NCBI RefSeq assembly: GCF_004005905.1
Contig: NZ_SACO01000006.1
Coordinates: 124,001-188,000 of the forward strand
Reading direction: 5' to 3'
Length of the DNA stretch: 64,000 nt
DNA from: Novosphingobium umbonatum
GTDB lineage: Bacteria; Pseudomonadota; Alphaproteobacteria; Sphingomonadales; Sphingomonadaceae
This document shows positions 49,600 to 57,583 of this stretch, one piece after another. The translations under genes and the position numbers were made by a program. Position 1 is the stretch's first letter. Every line of letters begins with the position of its first letter. The notes beneath the pieces are model-generated. The model was not told where the DNA came from. It saw only the letters and a program-made list of their open reading frames with translations, and did no database searches.

Positions 49600-49943
49600 T
49601 GCCAACCTATACGTCAGTTTCTATTGGTTATCAGGCCTATGTTGGCCCAACCCCACGAAGCACGGGTACTTTTGTTTATCAAAACAAGATCACGGCGATT
49701 CGCCCTCCATTGGAGAAAAATGGGAAAATCGTTGAAGGGCGCCAAGCTCACTTTGTAGCCCAACTTCGAGCTTTGCAAAGCGTTGTTGGCAACCAAATCC
49801 CAGTTCATATTCAATGGGCTTCGGGCGAGCGCAATCAGATGGACAAAGGGTGTATAGGCCACGCTTTTGGACCAGGCTTACCGATAGAGCGCATCGTATC
49901 CGACGAAGTGCATGGAATTACTCATGTCATCCTGCGAGATTGA
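49599..49943 (+). CDS. Orphan small protein inserted between sufB and sufC
   Basis: 114 residues, not a known SUF part and with no domain that I recognise. It has mixed strands and helices, one Cys ('DKGCIGHAFG') and no signal peptide. Base use is lower in G/C than its neighbours (28 of 60 in 49681-49740), with many A/T third positions, which suggests transfer. ATG 49599 overlaps the sufB stop in TGATG (an in-frame GTG lies at 49596). Its stop is 2 bases from the sufC ATG, so it keeps the operon translationally continuous. Compare the similar insert at 16933-17553. Confidence 0.75.
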
Positions 49944-49945
49944 TA

Positions 49946-50689
49946 ATGCTGACCATTGAAAACCTCCACGCCTCCGTCGCGGACAAGCCGATCCTCAAGG
50001 GTCTTAACCTTTCCATCAACGCGGGCGAAATCCACGCGATCATGGGGCCGAACGGCGCGGGCAAGTCGACCACCGGCTATGTGCTGGGCGGGCGTCCGGG
50101 CTATGAAGTGACGCAAGGCAGCGCCACGTTTGGCGGGCAGGACCTGTTTGAACTGGAGCCGCATGAGCGCGCCGCCGCTGGTCTGTTCCTCGGCTTTCAA
50201 TATCCGGTGGAAATCCCCGGCGTGTCCAACCTGCAATTCCTGCGCGAGGCTTTGAACAGCCAGCGCAAGTTCCATGACCTGCCCCCGCTGTCGGGGGGCG
50301 AGTTTCTCAAGCTGGCCAAGGAAAAGGCCGCTTTGCTGAAAATGGACATGGAAATGATGAAACGCCCCGTCAATGTGGGCTTTTCGGGCGGTGAGAAAAA
50401 GCGCGCCGAGATGGTGCAGATGGGCATTCTGAACCCCAAGCTGGCGATCCTGGACGAGACCGACTCCGGCCTCGACATTGACGCTTTGCGCATCTGCGGC
50501 GAGGGGATCAATGCCATCATGCGTAAGCCGGATAAGGCCGTGCTGCTGATCACCCATTATCAGCGCCTGCTCGATTATGTGAAGCCCGATTTCGTCCACG
50601 TGCTGGCCGATGGCCGCATTGTGAAGAGCGGCGGCCCCGAACTGGCGCTGGAGCTGGAGGAAGCAGGCTACGAAGGCGTGGTGGCATGA
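49946..50689 (+). CDS. sufC: Fe-S cluster assembly ATPase SufC
   Basis: 247 residues, ABC ATPase: Walker A 'GPNGAGKSTTGYVLGG', signature 'VGFSGGEKKRAEM' and Walker B 'LAILDETDSGLDIDAL'. SufC binds SufB and SufD and drives the scaffold's shape change. The open frame to 49814 lies in the orphan gene and is a shadow; ATG 49946 gives the normal start. The stop overlaps sufD (ATGA). Confidence 0.96.
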   Translation: MLTIENLHASVADKPILKGLNLSINAGEIHAIMGPNGAGKSTTGYVLGGRPGYEVTQGSATFGGQDLFELEPHERAAAGLFLGFQYPVEIPGVSNLQFLREALNSQRKFHDLPPLSGGEFLKLAKEKAALLKMDMEMMKRPVNVGFSGGEKKRAEMVQMGILNPKLAILDETDSGLDIDALRICGEGINAIMRKPDKAVLLITHYQRLLDYVKPDFVHVLADGRIVKSGGPELALELEEAGYEGVVA

Positions 50690-51408
50690 GCAATTTGCCC
50701 ACCAGAAAGGCCGAGGATTGGCGCTATGCCGATCTGGCCGCGCTGGAAAAGCTCTGGCCTTTGCCCGATGCCGAAAGCATTACGGTGGCGGCGGGGGACA
50801 GCTTTGCCTGCGCCATCATCAACAAGGGCGGGGTGACGCGACTGTCGTTGACGCTGGAGGCTGGTGCGCGCGCTGCCGTCCATGTGCTCAACAGCGCTGA
50901 CGCCTACGCACGGATCGAGATCGAGGCCACCCTGCATGAGGGCGCCGATTTCACACTGGGCGGGGTGCAATTGGCAGGCGGTGCGCAGACGGCGGAAATC
51001 GTCGCCACGGTGCGCCATATGGAACCCAACGCCAACAGCCGCCAGATCCTGCGCAGCGTGGCCGCTGGCACCGCTACGGCCAGCGTGTTGGGCAAGGTCT
51101 ATGTGGCCAAGGGCGCCGATGGCACCGATGGGCAACAGTCGATGCGCGCCATGTTGCTGGACCGCAGCGCCACCGCCAATGCGCGGCCCGAGCTGGAAAT
51201 CCACGCTGATGACGTGAAATGCGCCCATGGCTGCGCGATTGGTGAATTGGACGCCAATGGCCTGTTCTATATGGCGGCGCGCGGCATCGAACCGGCGCGT
51301 GCCAAGGCGCTGATGCTGCAAGCCTTTGTCGCCGAAGCCTTTGACGGGGCGGAGGATGAGGACCATCTGCATGCGGCGGCACAGGCGGCTTTGGAGGCCC
51401 TGCTGTGA
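50686..51408 (+). CDS. sufD: Fe-S cluster assembly protein SufD
   Basis: 240 residues, clearly shorter than E. coli SufD (about 420). The SufBD core is kept: 'RKAEDWRYADLAAL' at the start and 'HADDVKCAHGCAIGELDANG' near 165-185, which holds the conserved Cys-x-H. The N-terminal helical domain of longer SufD proteins is largely missing, a form seen in other sphingomonads as I recall. It partners SufB in the scaffold. The stop overlaps the sufS GTG (GTGA). Confidence 0.92.
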   Translation: MSNLPTRKAEDWRYADLAALEKLWPLPDAESITVAAGDSFACAIINKGGVTRLSLTLEAGARAAVHVLNSADAYARIEIEATLHEGADFTLGGVQLAGGAQTAEIVATVRHMEPNANSRQILRSVAAGTATASVLGKVYVAKGADGTDGQQSMRAMLLDRSATANARPELEIHADDVKCAHGCAIGELDANGLFYMAARGIEPARAKALMLQAFVAEAFDGAEDEDHLHAAAQAALEALL

Positions 51409-52616
51409 GCCTTGATCTCGCCAAGATCCGCGCTGATTTTCCGGGGTTGGCAGCCAAGGACGGACAAATCTGGCACTATCTCGACAGCGGCGCCACCGCT
51501 CAAAAGCCGCAAGCCGTGATCGATGCCACCGTCAACGCGATGGGCCGCGATTATGCCACCGTGCATCGCGGCGTCTATGCCCGCAGCGCCAATATGACGC
51601 TGGCCTATGAAGCGGCGCGGCGGACCGTGGCGGGCTTTATCGGCGGGCAGGAGGGCGAGATCGTCTTCACCCGTGGCGCGACCGAGGCGATCAATCTGGT
51701 GGCGCAAAGCTGGGGCGGGGCGCATCTGAAAGCGGGCGACCGCATTCTGATCTCCACGCTGGAGCATCACTCGAATATCGTGCCCTGGCAAATGCTGCGC
51801 GAGCGGACCGGTGTGGAAATCGACGTCTGCCCGTTGACCGCAGATGGCCAGATCGATCTGGACGCCGCCGAGCAAATTCTGACGCCTGCCCACAAGCTGG
51901 TGGCGCTGGCCCATGTTTCCAATGTGTTGGGCAGCGTGCTGGATGTGCCGCGTGCGGTGGCTTTGGCGCATGGTGTGGGCGCGAAGATTCTGGTCGATGG
52001 CTGTCAGGCTGTGCCGCGTCTGGCCGTCGATGTGGCGGCGCTGGGCGTGGATTTCTACGCTTTTTCCGCGCATAAGCTTTACGGTCCCACCGGCATTGGC
52101 GCGCTATGGGCAAAGGCCGAGATTCTGGACGCCATGGCCCCTTGGCAGGGCGGCGGTTCGATGATCGACCGTGTGACATTTGAACGCACCACCTGGGCCC
52201 CTGCACCCACCCGATTTGAGGCTGGCACCCCCGCGATTGTAGAAGCCATCGGCTTTGCCGCGGCGGTGAATTATGTGCAGAGCATCGGCCTGTCCGCCAT
52301 TCACGCGCATGAGGCTGGACTCGTCAAAACGCTTCGCGGCGCCTTGCAGGCCATGAATGATGTGCGCCTGTTTGGTCCCGAAGACAGCGCGGGGATCGTT
52401 TCCTTCGCGCTGGAAGGCGTCCACCCGCATGATCTAGGCACAATCTTGGACGAGGCGGGTGTTGCCATCCGCGCGGGCCACCATTGCGCCCAGCCCTTGA
52501 TGGACCATCTGGGCGTGCCCGCTACCGCCCGCGCCAGTTTTGGCCTGTATAGTGATGAAAGCGATATTGCCGCGCTGATCGCCGGCATTGAACGCACGAA
52601 GAGGATCTTCGGCTAA
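51405..52616 (+). CDS. sufS: Cysteine desulfurase SufS
   Basis: 403 residues. It frees sulfur from cysteine for cluster building. The PLP lysine is Lys224 ('FSAHKLYGPTG') and the catalytic loop Cys is Cys361 ('GHHCAQPLMD'). The start is GTG 51405, overlapping the sufD stop, and no nearby ATG fits the family. No sufE gene follows; one must be elsewhere, or another acceptor such as SufU is used. The stop TAA overlaps the next ATG (TAATG). Confidence 0.95.
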   Translation: MSLDLAKIRADFPGLAAKDGQIWHYLDSGATAQKPQAVIDATVNAMGRDYATVHRGVYARSANMTLAYEAARRTVAGFIGGQEGEIVFTRGATEAINLVAQSWGGAHLKAGDRILISTLEHHSNIVPWQMLRERTGVEIDVCPLTADGQIDLDAAEQILTPAHKLVALAHVSNVLGSVLDVPRAVALAHGVGAKILVDGCQAVPRLAVDVAALGVDFYAFSAHKLYGPTGIGALWAKAEILDAMAPWQGGGSMIDRVTFERTTWAPAPTRFEAGTPAIVEAIGFAAAVNYVQSIGLSAIHAHEAGLVKTLRGALQAMNDVRLFGPEDSAGIVSFALEGVHPHDLGTILDEAGVAIRAGHHCAQPLMDHLGVPATARASFGLYSDESDIAALIAGIERTKRIFG

Positions 52617-53137
52617 TGAGCGAAACAACCCCTGAGCAAACCCCGCGCTTCATCGTGGAAGAGGTGGATTCGGCCACGCCACCGCCGCGCGCCCGTGTCG
52701 ATGTCGCGGCCGCCCCGCCTTTGGGCGCGGATGGCGAGATGGAAAAGCTGGCCGACAAGGTGGCGCGCAAGAAGGATTACCTTGAAGGTTTCCTCGCCCA
52801 GCAGCCCACCGGCCTTGTGGCCCATGAACCGGGCGGCGAGCTGTATGAAGGCGTGATCGGCGCGCTCAAGGATATTTTCGATCCGGAAATTCCGGTCAAT
52901 ATCTATGATCTGGGCCTGATTTACGGCGTGGAAGTGACGCCCGAAGGTTCGGCCAGCGTGACCATGACGCTGACCACGCCGCATTGCCCCGTGGCAGAAT
53001 CGATGCCGGGCGAGGTGGAGTTGCGCGTGTCCTCGGTGCCGGGCGTCCGCGATGCCGAAGTGCATCTGGTGTGGGATCCGCCATGGGATCCGGCCAAGAT
53101 GAGCGATGAAGCCCGCCTTGAATTGGGGATGCTGTGA
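52616..53137 (+). CDS. SUF-associated DUF59 (SufT/PaaD-like) protein
   Basis: 173 residues. After a polar, Pro-rich N-terminal part (about 1-75) comes the MIP18/DUF59 domain: 'KDIFDPEIPVNIYDLGLIYG', then 'TTPHCPVAESMPGEV' with the conserved Cys, and 'VHLVWDPPWDPAKMS'. Relatives (SufT) help mature Fe-S proteins. The N-terminal extension is typical of the suf-linked alphaproteobacterial version. It is coupled to sufS and sufA by one-base overlaps. Confidence 0.9.
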   Translation: MSETTPEQTPRFIVEEVDSATPPPRARVDVAAAPPLGADGEMEKLADKVARKKDYLEGFLAQQPTGLVAHEPGGELYEGVIGALKDIFDPEIPVNIYDLGLIYGVEVTPEGSASVTMTLTTPHCPVAESMPGEVELRVSSVPGVRDAEVHLVWDPPWDPAKMSDEARLELGML

Positions 53138-53490
53138 TGACCACGATCCGTAAGCCCCGCCCCGCCGCCGTCACGCTGACCGCCAGCGCAGAGGCGCGCA
53201 TCGCGCATCTGATGGCCAGCGCGCCGGAAGGGGCGATTGGGGTCAAGCTGTCCACCCCGCGCCGTGGCTGTTCGGGTCTGGCCTATTCGGTGGATTATGT
53301 GGAAAGCGCCAGCCCGCTGGATGAAAAGATCGAGACGCCCGGCGGGCTGTTCTTCATCGACAGCGCCAGCGTGCTCTATCTGGTGGGCAGCACGATGGAC
53401 TGGGTGGAGGATGATTTCACCGCCGGTTTCGTCTTTGCCAATCCCAATGCCAAGGGCAGCTGCGGCTGCGGCGAAAGCTTTACGGTATAA
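53137..53490 (+). CDS. sufA: A-type Fe-S carrier SufA
   Basis: 117 residues from ATG 53137, which overlaps the stop of the previous gene (TGATG); a GTG three bases earlier is in frame. The three cluster-binding cysteines of the HesB/IscA family are present: Cys45 in 'RRGCSGLAY' and Cys109 and Cys111 in 'GSCGCGESF'. It carries clusters from the SufBCD scaffold to target enzymes. It is the last gene of the operon. Confidence 0.94.
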   Translation: MTTIRKPRPAAVTLTASAEARIAHLMASAPEGAIGVKLSTPRRGCSGLAYSVDYVESASPLDEKIETPGGLFFIDSASVLYLVGSTMDWVEDDFTAGFVFANPNAKGSCGCGESFTV

Positions 53491-53494
53491 GTCA

Positions 53495-53530
53495 GAAGCG
53501 CCGGTACCCACCGCGGAGTTCCGGCGCTTC
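53495..53530. terminator. Terminator ending the suf operon
   Basis: GAAGCGCCGG (53495-53504) pairs perfectly with CCGGCGCTTC (53521-53530) around 16 bases, then TTGTAT. It lies 5 bases after the sufA stop and just before the convergent gene's stop at 53536, so it may work both ways. Confidence 0.75.
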
Positions 53531-53535
53531 TTGTA

Positions 53536-53871
53536 TCACGCAGGGCGGGCCTCCTGCATGCGCAAATAGTGCAGCATCTGGCGCGGCACATCCCGCGCAA
53601 TCACACAGCATCGGCGCAACACGGCCAAGGCGGCAGGATGCGGGCGGCGGTCGCCTTCATCGATCCTTTCGATCAGCCAGCGCGCCTTGGCTTCGTCCAC
53701 CACACCTTGCGGAGCGCGTTGCTCCACCAACCAATGCGACAAAGTCTCGCTGAGGAAATGCACCCATTCAGGCGAGGGGGAGCGCAGGCTGGCATTGATG
53801 GCCAGCAGGGCCTCTGCATCATCATGGCACAGGCGGGCATTGGGAACGGGCGTATAGTCACTGTTGGTCAT
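53536..53871 (-). CDS. Small protein of unknown function
   Basis: 111 residues, helical and soluble, with no named domain. The middle 'WLVEQRAPQGVVDEAKARWL' resembles a short conserved sphingomonad family that I remember near suf or nucleotide genes; I cannot give it a function. It is convergent with the suf operon. A tandem 18-base repeat lies about 70 bases upstream. Confidence 0.65.
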   Translation of the reverse strand: MTNSDYTPVPNARLCHDDAEALLAINASLRSPSPEWVHFLSETLSHWLVEQRAPQGVVDEAKARWLIERIDEGDRRPHPAALAVLRRCCVIARDVPRQMLHYLRMQEARPA

Positions 53872-53941
53872 GGGCTAACTTCCTTGGGGAAAGTTGGGTG
53901 CCCCCATGAGCCCTTTGTGCCCATCGCCGGCTGACCGTCCA

Positions 53942-53977
53942 GTGAACCGAAAATTCAGGGTGAACCGAAAATTCAGG
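53942..53977. repeat. Tandem direct repeat, two perfect 18-base copies
   Basis: GTGAACCGAAAATTCAGG occurs at 53942-53959 and again at 53960-53977 without a spacer. It lies in the gap between the lipoprotein's stop and the small gene started at 53871. It could be a slippage duplication or two copies of an operator. Confidence 0.8.
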
Positions 53978-53989
53978 TGCGCCCGATGG

Positions 53990-54445
53990 TTAGGGTGCCT
54001 TGCGCAAAGCGGCTATACAGGCGGCGCGGTCGACTTGTCTGGCGTCTGCCGGATGGCGGGCCTCGGCATAGGTGGCGCGCAGGGGACCCTCTTTCCCCTG
54101 AGGGTAAAGATAGATGTCCAGCACACAGCTCTCGCCCGCAAATTGCAACTTATGCGCGTCGCCCTCGGCCACATCGAGTCGCGGTTTGCCGAGCAGGCGC
54201 AGCAGATCGGCCCTGCCCGCGCCAATCACCGATTCCAGCCCTGCTGCACGCAAGACTTGCGGGGCAGGCGGCGGCGCTGCCTTGGCGGGCGGGCGTGGTA
54301 CTTTGGGGCGGGGCTGTGCCCGCGGAGGCGCAGGGCTGGGCGCGGGCGCTGGTATGGCGCGGGGCAGGCTGACGACCGGCCCCGCCCCTTCGTTACAGGC
54401 GGCCAGAGCCAGCATCGGGGCGAGGATTGTCCAACGGCGCAACAT
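53990..54445 (-). CDS. Putative lipoprotein of unknown function
   Basis: 151 residues from ATG 54445. The start is a lipoprotein signal with lipobox 'LAAC' (Cys17). A proline/alanine-rich spacer (about 25-70) is followed by a compact domain ('LRLLGKPRLDVAEGDAHKL', 'CVLDIYLYPQGKEG') that resembles small outer-membrane-assembly-type (SmpA-like) folds, but the match is weak. The frame runs back to 54706 opposite the adenosine kinase gene; that part is a shadow. Confidence 0.75.
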   Translation of the reverse strand: MLRRWTILAPMLALAACNEGAGPVVSLPRAIPAPAPSPAPPRAQPRPKVPRPPAKAAPPPAPQVLRAAGLESVIGAGRADLLRLLGKPRLDVAEGDAHKLQFAGESCVLDIYLYPQGKEGPLRATYAEARHPADARQVDRAACIAALRKAP

Positions 54446-54596
54446 GGGGGCGGTGATTGCCCTCCCGTGGGGGCAAGTCAACCGCCCGTTGCGCGTTAAC
54501 CGCAAAGGCCGCTGGTCGAGCCCCTCTTGTCGCTCCCCGCCTGCTTGGCTAGGGCAGAGGCTTGTCTGTATTCCCAATCGAAAGCCTATCGTCCCT

Positions 54597-55592
54597 ATGA
54601 CCGAGCCCACCACCGACGTTATTGCCATTGGCAACGCCATTGTCGATGTGATCGCCCCTTGCGACGAGGCGCAGATCGAACAGCTTGGTTTGGCCAAGGG
54701 TGGCATGACCTTGATGGATGCCGCCCGTTCGGCAGAGCTTTACGCCGCCATGGGCCCCGCCAAGGAAGTGTCGGGCGGCAGCGCGGCCAATACGCTGGCT
54801 GGCCTGGCCGCGCTGGGTGCCAAATGCGCCTTTATCGGGCAAGTGGCCGATGACCAGTTCGGCCGCGTTTTCGCCCATGACATCCGCGCCGGTGGCATCG
54901 CCTTTGACACGCCCACCCGCGATGCCAGCGTGCCTACCGCGCAATGCCTAATCTTTGTCACCCCCGATGGTCAGCGCACGATGAACACTTTCCTTGGCGC
55001 CTCGCAATTCCTGCCTGCCGAAGCGCTGGATGATGCCGCGATTGCCAATGCCAAGGTGCTCTATCTCGAAGGCTATCTGTGGGACCCCGAAGAGCCCCGC
55101 CGTGCCATGCGCCGCGCCATTGCCGCCGCGCGCGCCGCTGGCCGCGAAGTGGCCTTCACCCTGTCCGACGCCTTTGTGATTGCCCGCCATGGCGATGATT
55201 TCCGCGCGCTGATCGCTGAGGGCCAGATCGACATCTTGTTCGCCAATGAACATGAACTGGCTGCGCTGACGGGGCTTGAGGACTTCCACGAGGGGCTGGA
55301 GCAACTGGCCAAGAATGTGCCTTGCGTGGTCGTGACCCGCAGCGAAAAGGGCGCCCATGCTATCCGTGGTGGCGAACATGCCCATGTTCCCGCCCAGCCC
55401 ATCGAGCGCGTGGTGGACACCACTGGCGCGGGCGATCTTTTCGCCGCCGGATTCCTTTTCGGCCATGTGCGGGCAAAGCCTCTGGCGGAATGTTTAACGC
55501 TGGGTGCGATCTGCGCGGCGGAAATTATTTCACATTATGGCCCCCGTCCCGAAGCGGATCTGGCGGCGCTGTTGGCTGAAAAGCTTGGGTAA
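54597..55592 (+). CDS. Adenosine kinase (PfkB family)
   Basis: 331 residues from ATG 54597. PfkB signatures: 'GGSAANTLAGLAALGAKCA' near 60 (substrate side) and 'DTTGAGDLFAAGFLFG' near 285 (anion hole and catalytic Asp). 'FANEHELAALTGL' is the usual mid block. It phosphorylates adenosine or a related nucleoside or sugar; sphingomonad relatives carry the adenosine kinase name. The frame upstream to 54114 is a shadow of the lipoprotein gene. A GCAAAGCCC...GGGCCTTGC hairpin at 55611-55635 follows. Confidence 0.85.
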   Translation: MTEPTTDVIAIGNAIVDVIAPCDEAQIEQLGLAKGGMTLMDAARSAELYAAMGPAKEVSGGSAANTLAGLAALGAKCAFIGQVADDQFGRVFAHDIRAGGIAFDTPTRDASVPTAQCLIFVTPDGQRTMNTFLGASQFLPAEALDDAAIANAKVLYLEGYLWDPEEPRRAMRRAIAAARAAGREVAFTLSDAFVIARHGDDFRALIAEGQIDILFANEHELAALTGLEDFHEGLEQLAKNVPCVVVTRSEKGAHAIRGGEHAHVPAQPIERVVDTTGAGDLFAAGFLFGHVRAKPLAECLTLGAICAAEIISHYGPRPEADLAALLAEKLG

Positions 55593-55664
55593 AGCTTGAA
55601 GTTGATCCGTGCAAAGCCCCATGTTTGGGCCTTGCCGTGTTAACCAGCATCTTGGTCCGGAATT

Positions 55665-55756
55665 TTAAGGGGGGCGGTGATATTTTTCTCACTGGCCCCC
55701 TTAATACGTGAGGAGGCCAACCGTCCTGACGTATGCGCGCCATAGGCGGCGCGCAC
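55665..55756 (+). promoter_or_regulatory. Structured leader: three successive hairpins before two tiny genes
   Basis: TTAAGGGGG (55665-55673) pairs with CCCCCTTAA (55696-55704). Next, ATACGTGAGGA pairs with TCCTGACGTAT with one mismatch (about 55704-55734). Then TGCGCGCC pairs with GGCGCGCA around ATAGGC (about 55733-55754). The three stems follow with almost no gap and end 22 bases before ATG 55778. None has a T run, so they look like a folded 5' leader rather than terminators. Confidence 0.5.
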
Positions 55757-55777
55757 ATCCCGATACGGAGCAGATGT

Positions 55778-55981
55778 ATGACAGCAGGTGTTTCCCCGGT
55801 CGCCCCGCAGGTGGTGGGTACTCCCGCAGGCCGCACGGCCTATGCCGCCACGCCGATTTCACCATCGGTGCAAAAAGCCACGACGACGCCCGAGGCGCAG
55901 CTGCCGAGCCGTTACGATCCATCCATGACCGAGCCACGGCCCGCCACGGATGGGGTTAGCGGGATATCCATCTACGCCTGA
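55778..55981 (+). CDS. Tiny protein of unknown function, first of two with a similar C-terminus
   Basis: 67 residues from ATG 55778, with CGGAG 8-12 bases upstream. It is rich in Ala, Pro, Ser and Thr, has no Cys and no membrane segment, and should be largely unfolded. It ends 'GVSGISIYA'. The next small gene ends 'GASVTLYA', so the last residues are similar in the two. The frame is open to 55733, but the leader there is structured. I do not recognise the family. Confidence 0.55.
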   Translation: MTAGVSPVAPQVVGTPAGRTAYAATPISPSVQKATTTPEAQLPSRYDPSMTEPRPATDGVSGISIYA

Positions 55982-56007
55982 TCATCAGCTATGGAAGTGA
56001 GCACACC

Positions 56008-56196
56008 ATGAGCATGACGATTAATCCTCCGGCTGCCCCGATCGCCGTTCAGGCGAATACGGCGGCACAAGGCAAACTCGCGGAGGCGTCGGTGGCATTG
56101 GCCACGGGCAAGTCCAAGGGTGGTTCGGACGGGGAGGGGCAATTGGCCGCCCCCCCACAAGGCCAGTTGGGCGCAAGCGTGACGCTTTACGCCTGA
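56008..56196 (+). CDS. Tiny protein of unknown function, second of two with a similar C-terminus
   Basis: 62 residues from ATG 56008, with GGAAGTGAG about 12 bases upstream. It starts 'MSMTINPPAAPIAVQ', has a Gly/Ser/Gln-rich middle and ends 'GASVTLYA'. There are no Cys and no membrane helix. It lies 26 bases after the first tiny gene, and a strong terminator follows 30 bases later, so both are on one short transcript. Function unknown; precursor peptides, secreted peptides or RNA-bound proteins are all open. Confidence 0.55.
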   Translation: MSMTINPPAAPIAVQANTAAQGKLAEASVALATGKSKGGSDGEGQLAAPPQGQLGASVTLYA

Positions 56197-56225
56197 TCTT
56201 CAATAATATCCCGATCAGACTTTTT

Positions 56226-56264
56226 CCCCGGGAGCAGGGTTCGGGACCTGCTTCCGGGGTTTTT
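56226..56264 (+). terminator. Strong terminator after the two tiny genes
   Basis: CCCCGGGAGCAGG (56226-56238) pairs with CCTGCTTCCGGGG (56247-56259), 13 pairs with one G-T, followed by TTTTT. The T run is on the plus strand only, so it belongs to the tiny-gene transcript, not to purD. Confidence 0.85.
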
Positions 56265-56293
56265 ATTGGGCGGGGTTTTTATCGGGCGGGGGT

Positions 56294-57583
56294 TTAGTTC
56301 TTCGCCTCGCGCGCCACTTCGCGATAGCCGATGTCGCGGCGGGCAAACAGATCGGGCGCGACAATCGCATCCAGCGCCGCATAGGCTGCCGCTTGCGCCG
56401 AGGTCACATTGGCCCCCCGCGCCGTTACATTCAGCACGCGGCCACCAGCGGCCACCAATTGACCATCAACCAGCGCCGTGCCCGCGTGGAAGACTTTCAG
56501 CTTGTCATTTTCCACCGCCTCGATGCCGGTGATGGCCCCGCCCTTCTTGGGCGTGCCGGGATAGCCTTCCGCCGCCATCACCACCGTCAGCGCCGGTTCG
56601 GGCGAGAAATGGGGCGGTTCGATGCTGCCCAGACGATCTTCGGCGCAGGCCAGCAGCAATTCGCCCAGATCGCTGGTCAGGCGGGCCATCATCACCTGCG
56701 TTTCAGGGTCGCCAAAGCGGGCATTATATTCGATCAGCTTGGGCCCTTCGCTGGTCAGCATCAGGCCCGCAAACAGCACGCCGGAATAGGGCGTGCCATC
56801 ATCGGCCAAAGCCTTCACCGTGGGGGCAATGATCTTGGCCATCACTTCGGCTTGCAAGGCGGGCGTCAGCACGGTGGCCGGCGAATAGGCGCCCATGCCG
56901 CCAGTGTTGGGGCCGGTGTCGCCATCGCCCACGCGCTTGTGGTCCTGCGCGCTGGCAAAGGGCAGCACGGTGGCGCCATCGGTCAGGGCAAAGAAGCTGG
57001 CTTCCTCGCCTTCCATAAATTCCTCGATCACGGCTTCGGCGCCTGCCTCACCAAAGCGACCGGCGAAAATGTCGCGCACGGCTGCTTCGGCCTCACCCAT
57101 GGTCATGGCCACGGTCACGCCCTTGCCCGCGGCCAGACCGTCAGCCTTGATCACCACCGGCGCGCCAAAGCGGGCCAGCGCGGCTATGGCGGCATCAAGG
57201 CTGGACACGCGCTCATAGCCGGCGGTGGGGATATTGGCCCGCTGACACAGATCCTTGGTAAAGCCCTTGGAGCCTTCAAGCTGGGCGGCGGCCTTGCTGG
57301 GGCCGAACACCGGCACGCCCGCCCCGCGCAGCGAATCGGCCAGACCATCGACCAGCGGGGCTTCGGGCCCGATCACCACCAGACCGATGCGCTGCTCCTC
57401 GGCAAAAGCCAGCACGGCGGCGTGATCGGTCGCGTCCAGCGCGACCAGTTCGGCCACTTGGCCAATGCCCGGATTGCCGGGGGCCGCAAACAGCTTTCCA
57501 CCGTTTGCCAGCAGAGAGGATTGCGAAAGTTTCCACGCCAGAGCATGTTCACGCCCGCCCGAACCCAGCAAAAGGATATTCAT
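56294..57583 (-). CDS. purD: Phosphoribosylamine-glycine ligase
   Basis: 429 residues from ATG 57583; the frame to 57652 lies inside xseA and is a shadow. It is the ATP-grasp enzyme of the second purine step. It begins '[17 protein letters not shown]', the family N-terminus, with '[19 protein letters not shown]' and '[16 protein letters not shown]' in the ATP-grasp domain. AGAGGCAGGC is its ribosome site, inside the xseA coding sequence. Its start codon overlaps that of xseA on the opposite strand. Confidence 0.95.
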   Translation of the reverse strand: MNILLLGSGGREHALAWKLSQSSLLANGGKLFAAPGNPGIGQVAELVALDATDHAAVLAFAEEQRIGLVVIGPEAPLVDGLADSLRGAGVPVFGPSKAAAQLEGSKGFTKDLCQRANIPTAGYERVSSLDAAIAALARFGAPVVIKADGLAAGKGVTVAMTMGEAEAAVRDIFAGRFGEAGAEAVIEEFMEGEEASFFALTDGATVLPFASAQDHKRVGDGDTGPNTGGMGAYSPATVLTPALQAEVMAKIIAPTVKALADDGTPYSGVLFAGLMLTSEGPKLIEYNARFGDPETQVMMARLTSDLGELLLACAEDRLGSIEPPHFSPEPALTVVMAAEGYPGTPKKGGAITGIEAVENDKLKVFHAGTALVDGQLVAAGGRVLNVTARGANVTSAQAAAYAALDAIVAPDLFARRDIGYREVAREAKN

